Assembly: GCF_023053635.1 (NCBI RefSeq)
Contig: NC_086175.1
Location: 27,506,740-27,570,739, forward strand
Direction: 5' to 3'
Length of the DNA: 64,000 nucleotides
DNA from: Elgaria multicarinata webbii
Taxonomy: Eukaryota > Chordata > Lepidosauria > Squamata > Anguidae
This document shows positions 45,245 to 55,496 of the stretch, in pieces. The number at the start of each line of letters is the position of its first letter. Positions within the stretch are counted from its first letter, which is position 1. The notes beneath the pieces are model-generated. The model was not told the DNA's origin, did no database searches, and was given only the letters and a program-made list of their open reading frames with translations. Both the position numbers and the translations under genes were made by a program.

Positions 45245-45367
45245 GGATCTACACTACTGCTTTTTAGTGGTATTGAAGTGCACTGTCAAGTGTTTGGGCC
45301 CATTGACATATACCATATACCGTTTTCATACCACTTTCATAGTGTTATATCCTGCTTGGTGTAGATG
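45245..45367. mobile_element. MITE, ATCTACACTACTG family
   Basis: It starts GATCTACACTACTGCTTTT, has the 'gtgtttgggcccattgaca' centre and ends CCTGCTTGGTGTAGAT. Bases 45287-45345 are copied exactly at 46134-46192. Confidence 0.85.
45287..45345. repeat. 59-bp direct repeat, copy 1
   Basis: Identical over all 59 bases to 46134-46192. It is part of the MITE at 45245-45367. Confidence 0.95.
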
Positions 45368-45370
45368 TGT

Positions 45371-45430
45371 CATTAGTCTGAAGCAAACATTAGTCTGAAG
45401 CAAACATCCCACCAACAAACTGGTGGGATG
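45371..45430. repeat. 17-bp tandem duplication followed by a 10-bp-stem hairpin
   Basis: CATTAGTCTGAAGCAAA occurs twice back to back (45371-45387, 45388-45404). Directly after it CATCCCACCA (45405-45414), the loop ACAAAC, then TGGTGGGATG (45421-45430) form a perfect hairpin. Confidence 0.9.
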
Positions 45431-45686
45431 TTCTTCAGTGGAATGATCCTCCAGGTACCTTCAGTTTTTCTTGTGTTCTGCCTCTAGGCATGCCTAAAAA
45501 ACTATAAGCAAGTGATATGAACAAAATGGAGGTGGGGGTTCTGTTGAACTTTTGCAATAGGAGACTGTATGACTGGTCGGGTCATAGACCAGACAAATTC
45601 TGGGCCTTACATTTAGTATAAAATGGTAACTAGGGTTGACTTTCTGTGAATTTGCTAACATTGCTACCCTCTTCCACCTCTCCCAT

Positions 45687-46111
45687 CTAAGTGTTCTTGG
45701 ATATCTAAGGTTTTCTCAGTTGTAATAATAGATATAATAAATAATCATAATAAATCATAATAATAAATGTAATAAATCATAATAATTTGATTCCTAGTTT
45801 ATATCTGAACAGGAGGAACTTCTGTAAGTAGTCCCTGAAACACCTGAATCATCCTAGAAGCCAGAAGAAGGACTTGTTTTTTTCTGTTTTTTTCAGATTT
45901 GTCTTCCTCTGCCTCCAGTTCTTCCTGCTTCTTCTGGCTTCTAGGATGATTCAGGTGTTTCAGGGACTACTTACAGAAGTTCCTCCTGTTCAGATATAAA
46001 CTAGGAATCAAATTATTATGATTTATTATATTTATTATTATGATTTATTATGATTATTTATTATATCTATTATTACAACTGAGAAAACCTTAGATATCCA
46101 AGAACACTTAG
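45687..46111. repeat. Near-perfect 184-bp inverted repeat
   Basis: Arm 1 (45687-45870) and arm 2 (45928-46111) are reverse complements without gaps. I find a single mismatch in 184 positions. The 57-bp spacer (45871-45927) is pyrimidine-rich. No transposon family or target duplication is recognised at the arm ends. Confidence 0.97.
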
Positions 46112-46133
46112 TGAAACAAGTCCTGTTTTTTGA

Positions 46134-46192
46134 CAAGTGTTTGGGCCCATTGACATATACCATATACCGTTTTCATACCACTTTCATAGTGT
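46134..46192. repeat. 59-bp direct repeat, copy 2
   Basis: An exact copy of 45287-45345 (the inner part of a MITE) without the rest of that MITE, placed 22 bases beyond the right arm of the inverted repeat. Confidence 0.95.
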
Positions 46193-46245
46193 GACTCTGT
46201 CACCATATCATAATATGGAAAAATATATATACAGGGAGCTTTGGC

Positions 46246-46400
46246 TATTGAGTGGTTTATTTATTTATGTATTTATTTATTGAATTTTTATACTGCCCAA
46301 AGCTAAAGCTCCATGGGTGGTTCACAAAAATTAAAACCATTCAAAATATAAAACGAATAGTATAAAAACATGATATAAAATACAATATAAAAGCACAACC
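46246..46400 (-). mobile_element. L2/L3-like LINE tail
   Basis: An (ATTT)n tail, then 'atactgcccaaagctaaagc' and 'catgggtggttcacaaaaat' in minus orientation. The bases before the tail ('gggagctttggctattgag') look like a short inverted echo of the same LINE end. Confidence 0.7.
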
Positions 46401-46913
46401 TATAGTAATTCAATAATAATAGTAACAACAACAACAACAACAACTATGCTGAGAACTATCCCCCTCCCCCCATGGCTTCATTATTTCCAGACATTTTACT
46501 TCTTTAGTATTTTTATAAAAGTCTTCTTATTACAAAAACCTCCCCTTTCACTCCAGAAGTGCAGAAATGGAAGATAAAATTGACAAGTTCAAGTAGGGAA
46601 TATGGCACAATTCAAGCCCTTCTACTCAAGCTGAAAATGCCTGATTTGAGCAGAGGGTCTTCTACGGGGCTAGTAAATTGGTCTTCCTCCTATAGAAGAC
46701 CTACACCCGGAGAAGCATGGGTGGGAACTTAAGAGGAATGGTGAAAGGATTTTTTTTTTAAAAAATCTTCCTCTATGTCCTGCTCCTTTTTTCTTTTTCT
46801 TTTTCTACAAATGATGTCTGGGAGAGTGGGTAGGGAAATATTTTTATGCTTCCTCTAAGGAGCTCAATCATGTGAGGTAGTCTGAGAGATGGGAACTCAT
46901 CCACAACCACGGA
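46401..46913. other. Non-coding, no feature seen
   Basis: Contains a short (CAA)n run at 46425-46445. No gene. Confidence 0.5.
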
Positions 46914-47046
46914 GGCCCTTTCTACACCTAAGGGTTATCCCAGGAAAATGAAGGGATCATCCATGCCTACTCCCGGGATCCCCTGTGTGGCATTTGGATG
47001 CAGAGGAACGATCCCTGAATGATCTCGGGAAATAGGGCTGGTGTAG
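46914..47046. mobile_element. Harbinger-like MITE, diverged relative
   Basis: The ends 'ggccctttctacacctaagg' and 'gggctggtgtagtca' are imperfect inverted repeats. The middle 'atcccctgtgtggcatttgg' recalls the 14899 and 38610 elements. Confidence 0.6.
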
Positions 47047-47054
47047 TCATACCC

Positions 47055-47135
47055 ACACTGAGCTTTATAAGTGGAGCTGGGATTTAAACCTGGACTTCCT
47101 AGGTCCACTTCCAGCCACTATGCCACATCACATGT
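47055..47135 (-). mobile_element. tRNA-SINE head fragment
   Basis: The complement reads 'tgtggcatagtggctgg' then 'aggtttaaatcccagc', a decayed box A/box B pair of a CORE-SINE. Confidence 0.6.
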
Positions 47136-48568
47136 GTCTCAGATGTGTCCTATCCATCACATGTATATTTATTATATTTTTATATTTCAAAGCATTTTAT
47201 ATTTGTTACACTTTTCTTCTAAGGAATTTTGCAGTGGTATCCATGAATTGGCTATGCCATTGCTTAGATTTTGAGAGCTGTGCACAACTGCCCTGTCAAA
47301 ATTCTCCACCCTATTTGTGGGCAGAGAAACTGGGTAAACAACTTCACCGAATTTCTCCAGGGAGAAGAGGAATTCTCCAACAGTTTCTCAAAGGTAGGGC
47401 TCACCATTAGCAAGGCTTGTAACACAGCTTCTTTCATTTTCCTTAAGGGCTTTTGTCTTTAGGCACTGCAAGTTGCATTAGCCTCCGCTATGTTGGTATC
47501 CTAACCCCAATTTTGCATTCTCCATAATGCAGCTGTGAGCGTGTCTAGCTCCATGGAATAGGTGGAATTAATGCTGTGCCAAAATGTGTCCTCCAATTTC
47601 CTGAATTTTTCTTTCCCCATGAAAGAGGCTTTCATTTTTTACCTCATTCTCAGGGCATTTTGTAATTTCTTTTGAATTTATGTTGGGTGTGTTTTTGAGC
47701 ATTATCTAATCACTGCAAGATGACCAAGGGTGCTTTGTGTTTCTTCATTGCTTTGCAGCCTCCCAGGCATCATTCACCTCCTGAGAAGAAAAAGCCCTAT
47801 GGGAGGAATTACCTCATTATGTCTTTCCCTGGGCCTTCATTAAAATACAGGAAGATGAGGAGACTAAAGTCTTCCAGAAATATCATTACACACTGAAAGG
47901 CAGGACACTCACAAACACTCCTCAGCCATCTCCTTAAGTAAGGCCAACCCAACCCTGAAGCCAACCCATGAGAAATTTCTCCAAAATTTTCTTCTCCTTT
48001 GAATATCTTTTCAAAAGCAATTTCTTTTATATCAATTTGAATGAGAATGGTAAAAAATAAAATAAAAAAAATGTAGGAGAAATTTTCAGCACAGCTCTGG
48101 AAGTTGCACCAAGTGTCTTTAGTCCCTTCTCAGAGACCAGAACTGCTGTCCTGATTCTTTCATAAGAACATGGGCTACTAACTAAGTAACTAATGTAGAT
48201 ATGCAGGGAAATGGGAAAGTATGAGCACAATGATGTTGTAAAAAGGAATGAGATAACCTCAGTTTTCTGGTTAAGAGTGCTAGAGATGATTCATAATAAA
48301 TTATGCTCTGTGTGGAGGAAAAGAACCTTAATTTCAAACTGTGCACATATATAACAAACATTCAGTTACCCCTTAACATAAAGCTAGAATTATAGAATAA
48401 AGTCATTAGGTATCTTCTAATTGTAGTTCTGAGCAAAAGGGTAAACAGCTGTTCTCTATTTATCCACATTCATAGTTCTATATAAAGATGTCATATTGTT
48501 CCCTAAGCCATCTGTTTTCTAATTTCTACATTCTAGATATTTTGTTGGCTTTCTCTTTTGTTTTTAAA

Positions 48569-48570
<2 letters not shown>
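47136..48570. other. Non-coding, no gene seen
   Basis: Overlapping open frames at 47071-47462 (up to 96 codons) carry no recognisable domain. The rest is AT-rich and unremarkable. Confidence 0.5.
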
Positions 48571-48599
<29 letters not shown>

Positions 48600-48626
48600 C
48601 TTCTTCTTCTTCTTCTTCTTCTTCTT
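48571..48626. repeat. (TTC)n microsatellite
   Basis: About 18 uninterrupted TTC triplets. Homopyrimidine TTC/GAA tracts can form triplexes. Confidence 0.95.
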
Positions 48627-48930
48627 CGAAAGCATTGACCTGTATTGTCAACTCAAGGTGTGGATGTTGACGCTCATTAAGGATATGAGACTTCCTGCAT
48701 TATTTTAAATTATTCCCCAAAATAATGTTGCCTTTTTAATTGCTTAAGTATACTGAGCTTATGCATTCAGGAAACAATCCATCATGATTCCTATATGCCA
48801 TTACCGGCTGGTAACAACTAATTTAGATTCTGCCTGTGGGCAAGTACAGCTGTGAAACCATTAAGAAGCCATTGCAACCCTGTATGCTGTAAGAATAGAG
48901 TCCCATCTGGGTTATACCAAATGTTACTCA

Positions 48931-49015
48931 CAGCACAATCCTATACATCTACAGAGAGGCCAAGCCCGTTTTCAGTGGGTTTTACTCTCAGTTAAGTGGA
49001 TATAGAACTGCAGCT
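48931..49015. mobile_element. Short palindromic MITE, GCAATCCT family
   Basis: The ends AGCACAATCCTATA and AGCTGCAGTTCTATA (complement of right end) pair around 'ttttcagtgggttttactct'. Diverged. Confidence 0.65.
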
Positions 49016-49228
49016 CAAGCGCTCTCCTGAGAAAATAGCCCTTACTTTTTTTTGCAAATGTTCACTTCATAATTTTTTCATAGGAGCTACTGCTTGTTAG
49101 AAATAGCTAATTGATGACAGGAAACCCTCCTTTGTACTTAAGTTTCAATGCTGGTATGTGTGTTAGCCTGCATTTTTAATTTGCTTGTGTTTTAAACTTC
49201 CTGGCTCTTTTTTTTTTTACCTGGAGGG
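49016..49228. other. Spacer, no feature seen
   Basis: AT-rich unique spacer. Confidence 0.4.
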
Positions 49229-49800
49229 GATCTACACTAGTATATGAAACATTGTTTTTTACAGTCATTGAACATTTTGTTTTTGAACAATTTAAAACGT
49301 AGCAGTTTTTAAAATGTTTATTACTTTTCTCTTTCCGTGGGAATGCATTCCTTTTGGCCACACTAAGAAAATAAATCGGTTTGTTCTATCCCTGTCTGCC
49401 AATTTCCCCTCCCACTTCCTCTTCTCTCCGAGACAATCCTCCACCTACAAAAAAATCCAGCAAGCAGCCTCCCAAAAGTGAAACTGGAAGTGTCTGCAAA
49501 AAAGAGGCTTGAAAGAAAAAAACGGCTCCAACTTTGGGTGTGGAAATTACATAAACATGCCCCACCCCCCAGGAATGCGATTGACTAATTAAGAACTACA
49601 GGAAACCCATTTAATTCAATGAAATCGGCCACATCATACCAAATAGAACGACTTATTTCAGAGAAGTTCAAAATAAAAACCGGAGAACAGACAACAATGA
49701 AACGTCACAAACTATACATCATGTGGCGAAATACTAACCAAACGCACACTTAAAAATGGTAAGACACGTTCTAACTTGACTAGTGTAGACTAGTGTAGAT
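49229..49800. mobile_element. 570-bp element with ATCTACACTAGT ends
   Basis: The left end GATCTACACTAGTA and right end ACTAGTGTAGAT are inverted repeats of about 12 bases, close to the ends of the 130-bp ATCTACACTACTG MITEs. The right end is followed by a hairpin (49799-49820) with a 9-bp stem. No transposase frame. Confidence 0.6.
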
Positions 49801-50118
49801 GTTGACTAGTGTCAACATCTGAGAGCATGAATGCACCTAAACAGTCCAAAACAAAATGTTTTCCTGCAGGAAATGCTAGAGTTGAAACATGTAGAACATG
49901 TTGCATATTATTATTAATGGATCAATCTGCCTCTGTCCATTTATGGTGGCAGTTTGCCCTGATCTTTATTGTTGCAGGCTTTAATACTTAATTGTGTTAA
50001 TTTGATTTTGGTTAGATGATGCCATGACTTTTCTACTGAAGCTGTTTTGGCACATACACTCTCTCATATAACAAAGCCAGTTTTGCATCAACAGGATATA
50101 CACAGAGATCACAGAATA

Positions 50119-50251
50119 GGGCAGGATCTACACTACTGCATTAAAATGGTTTATAATGATAGCAACAACAGTTGGGGCCCAGGACACACTCCATATACAG
50201 ATTTCAAACCACTTTCAATGTGCCATATCCTGCTTGGTGTAGATCTGGCCC
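50119..50251. mobile_element. MITE, ATCTACACTACTG family
   Basis: It runs GGGCAGGATCTACACTACTG to CCTGCTTGGTGTAGATCTGG followed by CCC (133 bp). The centre reads 'cagttggggcccaggacaca'. Confidence 0.85.
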
Positions 50252-50485
50252 TGATTAACTGTTGAGGAGAATGCTGTGTTGTTTCTTTTTTTTTTTAAGT
50301 TGAACAACAAACTCAAAATCACTTTTCCTTTTTATTTAAAGGAAGCCCTTTGGTGTGATGTTGCAAAGAACCTTGACAACCTCATTGTAACATGCCAGAA
50401 GACTGTGCTGTCAGCAACTTATTGCCAGTATTCTATCAATTCTTTGCAAATAATTTTAAGTGTATCTTTATTCTAAGCATACGAT

Positions 50486-50488
<3 letters not shown>

Positions 50489-50534
<46 letters not shown>
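50489..50534. repeat. (AT)n microsatellite
   Basis: About 23 uninterrupted AT units. Confidence 0.95.
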
Positions 50535-50536
<2 letters not shown>

Positions 50537-50595
50537 ATCCTTAACTTGATCCAAAAGCTTAGCTACGTTAATTTCATGGAATAAATTTTAAATAG

Positions 50596-51016
50596 CTGGA
50601 TTCTCATAATCATCCCACCTTAAAAAGAGGTAGAAGGATCAAGGATACCAAAAGGATCATGGCACAAATAGATGGATATCTAATAGTCACATTGCCTTTG
50701 GAGCATGCCCTGCAACCATAATGTCAGGTGGCTTCATGGCAGTAGCAACCCTCTGATTCTGGAACCTCTGAGGCTTAGCCACCATAGATGTAGATGGCCA
50801 TTCTTATTCGTCTTCTCATACTCTTTGGGCCTCCATGCTGGAGATGAAAACAAATTCTTCACAGACCATTGATAAAAGTATGTTTTGTGCCCTTACTATA
50901 AAACAAATGTTTAGTGCATCTGGATTCTTGTAATCATCCCACCTTAAAAAGAGGTCGAAGGATCAAGGATACCAAAAGGATCATGGCACAAATAGATGGA
51001 TATCTAATAGTCACAT
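50596..51016 (+). repeat. 97-bp local direct duplication
   Basis: 50596-50692 and 50920-51016 are both 97 bp and differ at about three positions. The segment includes 'atcatcccaccttaaaaaga' and 'gatggatatctaatagtcac'. It is not a recognised transposon. Confidence 0.9.
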
Positions 51017-52109
51017 GTATAGTGAAGGTGTATATGGTCCAATCAGCCCACCCTATCTGCAGTTTTTCCAGATCTGACATTGTGTGAACCAGCCCACAGA
51101 TACAAGGGTTACCCAAATGACATAGGAAGAACAGGGAATTCAATAGGATTTCTTCATTTCTTGCCATCCCAACAATTGTGTCATGACAAAATAAATAATA
51201 ATAATCAGACTAGACTTCCTAACCTGGTGCCCTCCAGATGTGTTGGACTACAACTTCCAGCATCCCCCAGCCAGCCAGACAATTTCATACACATCATGCT
51301 TAGCTATTTCAGACACAGTATGGTGTAGCACTCACTGATTCATGTGAACCTTCCTGCAAAAAGTTCCATAAAGAACAACTGAATAAAAAGACCCCCGAGA
51401 CCCACAAAAATGTCTCAACAGGAAAAAAATCAAGGGGGAAAAAGGCGTTTGCCAGAGGGTTCAAACTTGCAAATATTACTGATGAGCTTCAACAGCTCTG
51501 TTCACGTTTCTATGGTATTTGGGGGGAACTAATATCAGCGAACCCTGTTGGGGCCAAATCATTATAATCAGTTACACATTCAATGTCATCCTTTCCCGAA
51601 TGATCAGAAACCTTGGCAGGTAGTTTTGACACCACAACATGTCGTTTCAAAGGTACATTTTGACCCAATTCTCAGTGAGATCTTTCGGAATCCACCTTCA
51701 TTCCTCTGTTCACAATTCTCTCTGTCTTTAGCTTTTTCTGCCCACATTAACAAAAATGATTGCAGGTTTTGTGGACTGGGCTGAGGGTAAAGCAGCACAG
51801 AATGATTCTGATCCCAGGAAGGCCTTTCTAAATCTGGAATTGGTTGATTGATTTGACATGTGCTCAATCTGCAGGGCGATGATGATCATCTAATGATGAT
51901 CGGAGACCATTATCTACTTCTAGGTTTGGGTGTAGCATTTTCTCTGTGACAACAAAGTATCAAGCCATTCCATTGTCATCCAAATAATGTGCAGGTTACC
52001 AACCCTTGAAATTAAAAGCTTTGCCACTTGGGGGAAAGGATTGAGCATGGAGCCCAGAGTCTGTCGAGGATGGAGTGCAGAAGTATTGGGTGGATCTTGG
52101 TTGGACTCC
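51017..52109. other. Non-coding; half of a palindromic MITE
   Basis: At 51208-51290 'cctggtgccctccagatgtg' and 'ttggactacaacttccagca' are one half of the 5828-type repeat. No gene is supported. Confidence 0.5.
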
Positions 52110-52395
52110 AATAATTTGGTCATATCTGGGAGTGGGGCTCCAGAGAAAATTCATGCATTACAGGGTTGCAGAACTTCAGGGGCCAAAGGTGTTCCCAGAC
52201 ATCCTTGCCTCCATTCCCTTGCCCCATCCCTTTCCACAATTACCAATTGTTTGGTGATTTCCTTGCTTTTGTACACCGCCCCCCTTTCTCAAATGTTGAA
52301 ATACCTCTCTTAAGGCTTAGTTGCTGGTTTGAAGATAACATCTGCTGGTATTTTGGCCTCACCCCTTTTGCCTTCAGCCCTACCCACCATTGTTA
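52110..52395 (-). mobile_element. Interspersed repeat, GGTGGGGCCAAAA family
   Basis: In reverse it matches the 29470 copy: 'ggcctcaccccttttgcctt' here is the complement of its 'aaggcaaaggggtggggcc'-type core, and 'aaatacctctcttaaggctt' matches its middle. Confidence 0.55.
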
Positions 52396-52400
52396 GAACA

Positions 52401-52937
52401 TAAGAACATTAGAAGAGCCATGTTGGATCAGACCAAGGCCAGATCTACACCAAGCAGGATATAACACTTTGAAAATGGTTCAAAAATGGAATATGAAGTG
52501 TGTCCTGGGCCCCAACAGTTGTCACAACTGTTATAAACTGTTTTAAAACTGTCCTGCCCAAGAGTCCATCTAGTCCAGCATTCTGTTCCCACCATGGCCA
52601 TCCAGCTGTTGACCAGGGACCCATAAGCAGGACACAGTGCAACAGCACCTTCACATTCATGTTCCCCAGCAACTGGTGTATATAGGCTTCCTGCCTCTGA
52701 TACTGGAGGTAGCACATAGCTATCAGGACTGGTAGCCATTGAAAGCCTTCCCCTCCAGGAATTTATCCAACCCCCTTTGAAGGCCATCCAAATTGGTGGT
52801 CATCACCACATCTTGTGGTATGAATTCCATAGCTTAACTATGTGCTGTGTGAAGAAGTCCTTCCTTTTATCTGTCCTGAATCTTCCAATATTATGGGAAA
52901 GGGGGAGAAATGTCTCCCTATCCATATTCTCCATGCC
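52401..52937 (-). mobile_element. CR1 LINE 3' end, interrupted
   Basis: It holds the CR1 3' UTR ('gttggatcagaccaa', 'catgttccccagcaactggt') and, on the minus strand, ORF2 text for NLDGFQRGLDKFLEGKAFNGY-like and FTQHI-like ends. The copy is interrupted at 52437-52559 by a MITE and abuts a hAT-type dimer at 52946. Confidence 0.9.
52437..52559. mobile_element. MITE, ATCTACACC..AAGCAGG family, inserted in CR1
   Basis: GGCCAGATCTACACCAAGC begins within CR1 text 'cagaccaa' and CR1 resumes at 'gtccatctagtccagc'. The insertion is about 123 bp, with CCAAG on both sides as a possible short duplication. Confidence 0.8.
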
Positions 52938-52945
52938 ATAATGTG

Positions 52946-53264
52946 TAGAGTGACCATATGAAAAGGCGGACAGTGTTCCTGTATCTTTAATGGTTGTATT
53001 GAAAGGGAAATTTCAGCAGGTGTCATCTGTATATATGGGGAATCTGGGAAATTTCCTCTTCGTCACACCAGTTAAAGCTGCAGGTGCCCTGCCCTCTTTT
53101 TAATCTGGTCACTCTAGTATAGCTCCTGCACCTTTAACTGTTGTGATGAAGAGGGAATTTCACCAGGTTCTCCATATATACAAATGACACCTGCTGAAAT
53201 TCCCTTTTTTATGCAACTGTTAAAGATACAGGAGCCCTGTCCTCCTTTTCATATGGTCACTCTA
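52946..53264. mobile_element. Tail-to-tail dimer of the GTGACCATATG MITE
   Basis: It begins TAGAGTGACCATATG and ends CATATGGTCACTCTA, with a shared inner end TCTGGTCACTCTA near 53107-53119. A perfect 8-bp duplication ATAATGTG flanks the whole unit (52938-52945, 53265-53272), so the dimer seems to have inserted as one hAT-type element. Confidence 0.85.
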
Positions 53265-53272
53265 ATAATGTG

Positions 53273-54435
53273 GTCCTCCAAGAATTTCCAAGAACTTCAA
53301 AATGGAATTCACACAAAACACAACAGGATAAAATTTATTGACCAGAGTTTTTATCTACAACATTCTTGTGTAATTGCAATTCTACCACAGTCAACAAGGT
53401 CAGACTGAGTTCTGGAAATGTTTACATGTCTTATTGTTACGTTGAGTCAATTATCCATTGAACCTTGGAGGACAGGACATAAGAAATGTGTGTAGCTTCT
53501 CAGTTTAACACACTGTCGAACTTTATGAAACGTGCACGAGGAGTAATCTAAAAATCACCTCCGATTAATTTCAGGTTTTTATATCTGCAAATAAAAGTTG
53601 GTAAGGCAGTTATTTTCTAAGACATTAGTTCTTGAACTTTTCCTTTTCACATAGGGCAAACTACACATTAAAAGGAAGCCACATATTATGCAGGGACAGT
53701 ATTTTCAGGGAAGAATCAGCAGGCACAAGAAAGGTGTGATGAAATCCTCGCCGGCTGTTGGTAAACTAAATATGTGCAAATTCCAACTCACATTGCCTAA
53801 ATCTGTAGCTAAAAATCTGTCAGGTAGAAAAAGGAGGAGGGACAGAGGGAAGATTGTTGAAAACTGTCCAGATACCAACCTTGTGTATTTGTATAGGATA
53901 TACATACACACAAAAAGAATGGAAGGTAGACCATCATCAACAAGTGGATCAGGCAAATATTATTTGACAGGATTTTGTTTCTAGATCAGTCCAAGTCTCT
54001 CTTAATGTGCACTTGGGGAATGTTGCAGCAGGAGGACTTGATGCTCCATTTTGGATTTTTTCCAGTAGCTCAGTTTGAGTCAGAAAGGAAATCACAAAGA
54101 ACCATTCACAGCTGTCAGAAGTTAACTGTTGGTGGGATTCAGAAGTACAGCTGCACATCTTCTAGAATATTGACAACTGCTGAGAATGATGATTCCTTTT
54201 CTATGGCTGTGATTTTCTTGACTGCTTGAAAAATAAGTATATCTGATTATGTTTCAACATGCCCAGTTCTTGTGATATTAACATTGAACTATTAGCTTGC
54301 ATATTAATGTACAATCTTCAGTCACATAAGAGTGTTTTTAGCACTTTGCAATGGGATTGAGTACCACTTTGCATCTATTGGTTCATAAAATGTGGTTAAA
54401 CACCTCTCACTGTTATTTTTACGTATCATCTGTCT
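53273..54435. other. Non-coding, no gene seen
   Basis: Open frames of about 84-98 codons (53688-54229) carry no recognisable motif. No repeats identified. Confidence 0.5.
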
Positions 54436-54436
54436 C

Positions 54437-54505
<69 letters not shown>
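54436..54505. repeat. Compound (CT)n(CA)n(GA)n microsatellite
   Basis: CT units, then a short CA block, then GA units: the same outer blocks as at 1563-1702, again allowing a CT:GA hairpin. Confidence 0.95.
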
Positions 54506-54510
<5 letters not shown>

Positions 54511-54773
54511 ATGAAACAGACATTATGGAAAACTCAGGCCTCGTTACCCACATAATGTAAAAATGGGTGAGGTGGATGCTCCCCCCTTCCCCCCATTTTG
54601 TCCTTTGTTTTTAAGGAGAAACAAACACATATATCAGAACTCCACACAGATTTCTTCATGGAACACCAACTTCCCACATCGTTTTATGTTCATAGTGGAG
54701 GGTCCCAGTCTTCCATACTCTGAAATGGATAGCAGACCAATAATCATAACCCTAAGTTAACCCAAGACTGTTA
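54506..54773. other. Spacer, no feature seen
   Basis: Unique-looking spacer without a gene. Confidence 0.4.
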
Positions 54774-54950
54774 AGAACATAAGAAGAGCTATGCTGGATC
54801 AGACCAAGGGTCCATCTAGTTCAGCACCCTATTCACACAATGGCCAACCAGCTGATGAGCACAAGCAGGACATGGTGCAGCAGTACCCTCTCACCCATGT
54901 TCCTCAGCAGTGGATGTGTATAGGCTTCCAGCCTCTCATACTATTGTGCA
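54774..54950 (-). mobile_element. CR1 LINE 3' UTR fragment
   Basis: Starts with 'taagaacataagaagagc' and 'tggatcagaccaagggtcca' and stops abruptly after 'ccagcctctcatac'. Only about 175 bp of the 3' UTR. Confidence 0.9.
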
Positions 54951-55496
54951 TCTCTCCATATTACCCACCATTTTGGCAATTTCTCATGCCTTGGGAAGAA
55001 GTGAGACACACACACCCCAAAACACACATACAGATCATATATGGACTGGGGGACCCACTCTTGACTCAAGAGGAGGATGTAATTGTCTCATGCAATGGCA
55101 TTTTGTGGAAATTACTAGCTGTTATTTGCTTCAGCAGCTCTGTACTAACATGTTTTCTAATACAATAGGGACAATTTGAGGAAATATGATCTCCATTTTT
55201 GCTGAAGCTAGATAGTTGTCAAGGGCAGTCTCCATTAATAATTTTTCCAATCAAAACTGACAGGGCATTGTTGCACTGAAGGCCGTAAAAAAGAGCAAAG
55301 ATTTGTTATCATCTGGATGTCATATGCTACGTGGCACTGCTTAGAAGAAAAAAGGTGAAATGTGAGACACATTTTGTAAAATTTTGCTGGTAATGTCTCC
55401 TTATACACAAGCCTTCTAGATATAAGCAGCAGCCAAATAGATTTTCAGTGAAAATTAATGGGCATGCACACATGCAACCATGATCAATATTAAATC
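54951..55496. other. Non-coding, no feature seen
   Basis: Open frames of about 70-125 codons overlap the CR1 fragment and have no domain. Confidence 0.5.
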
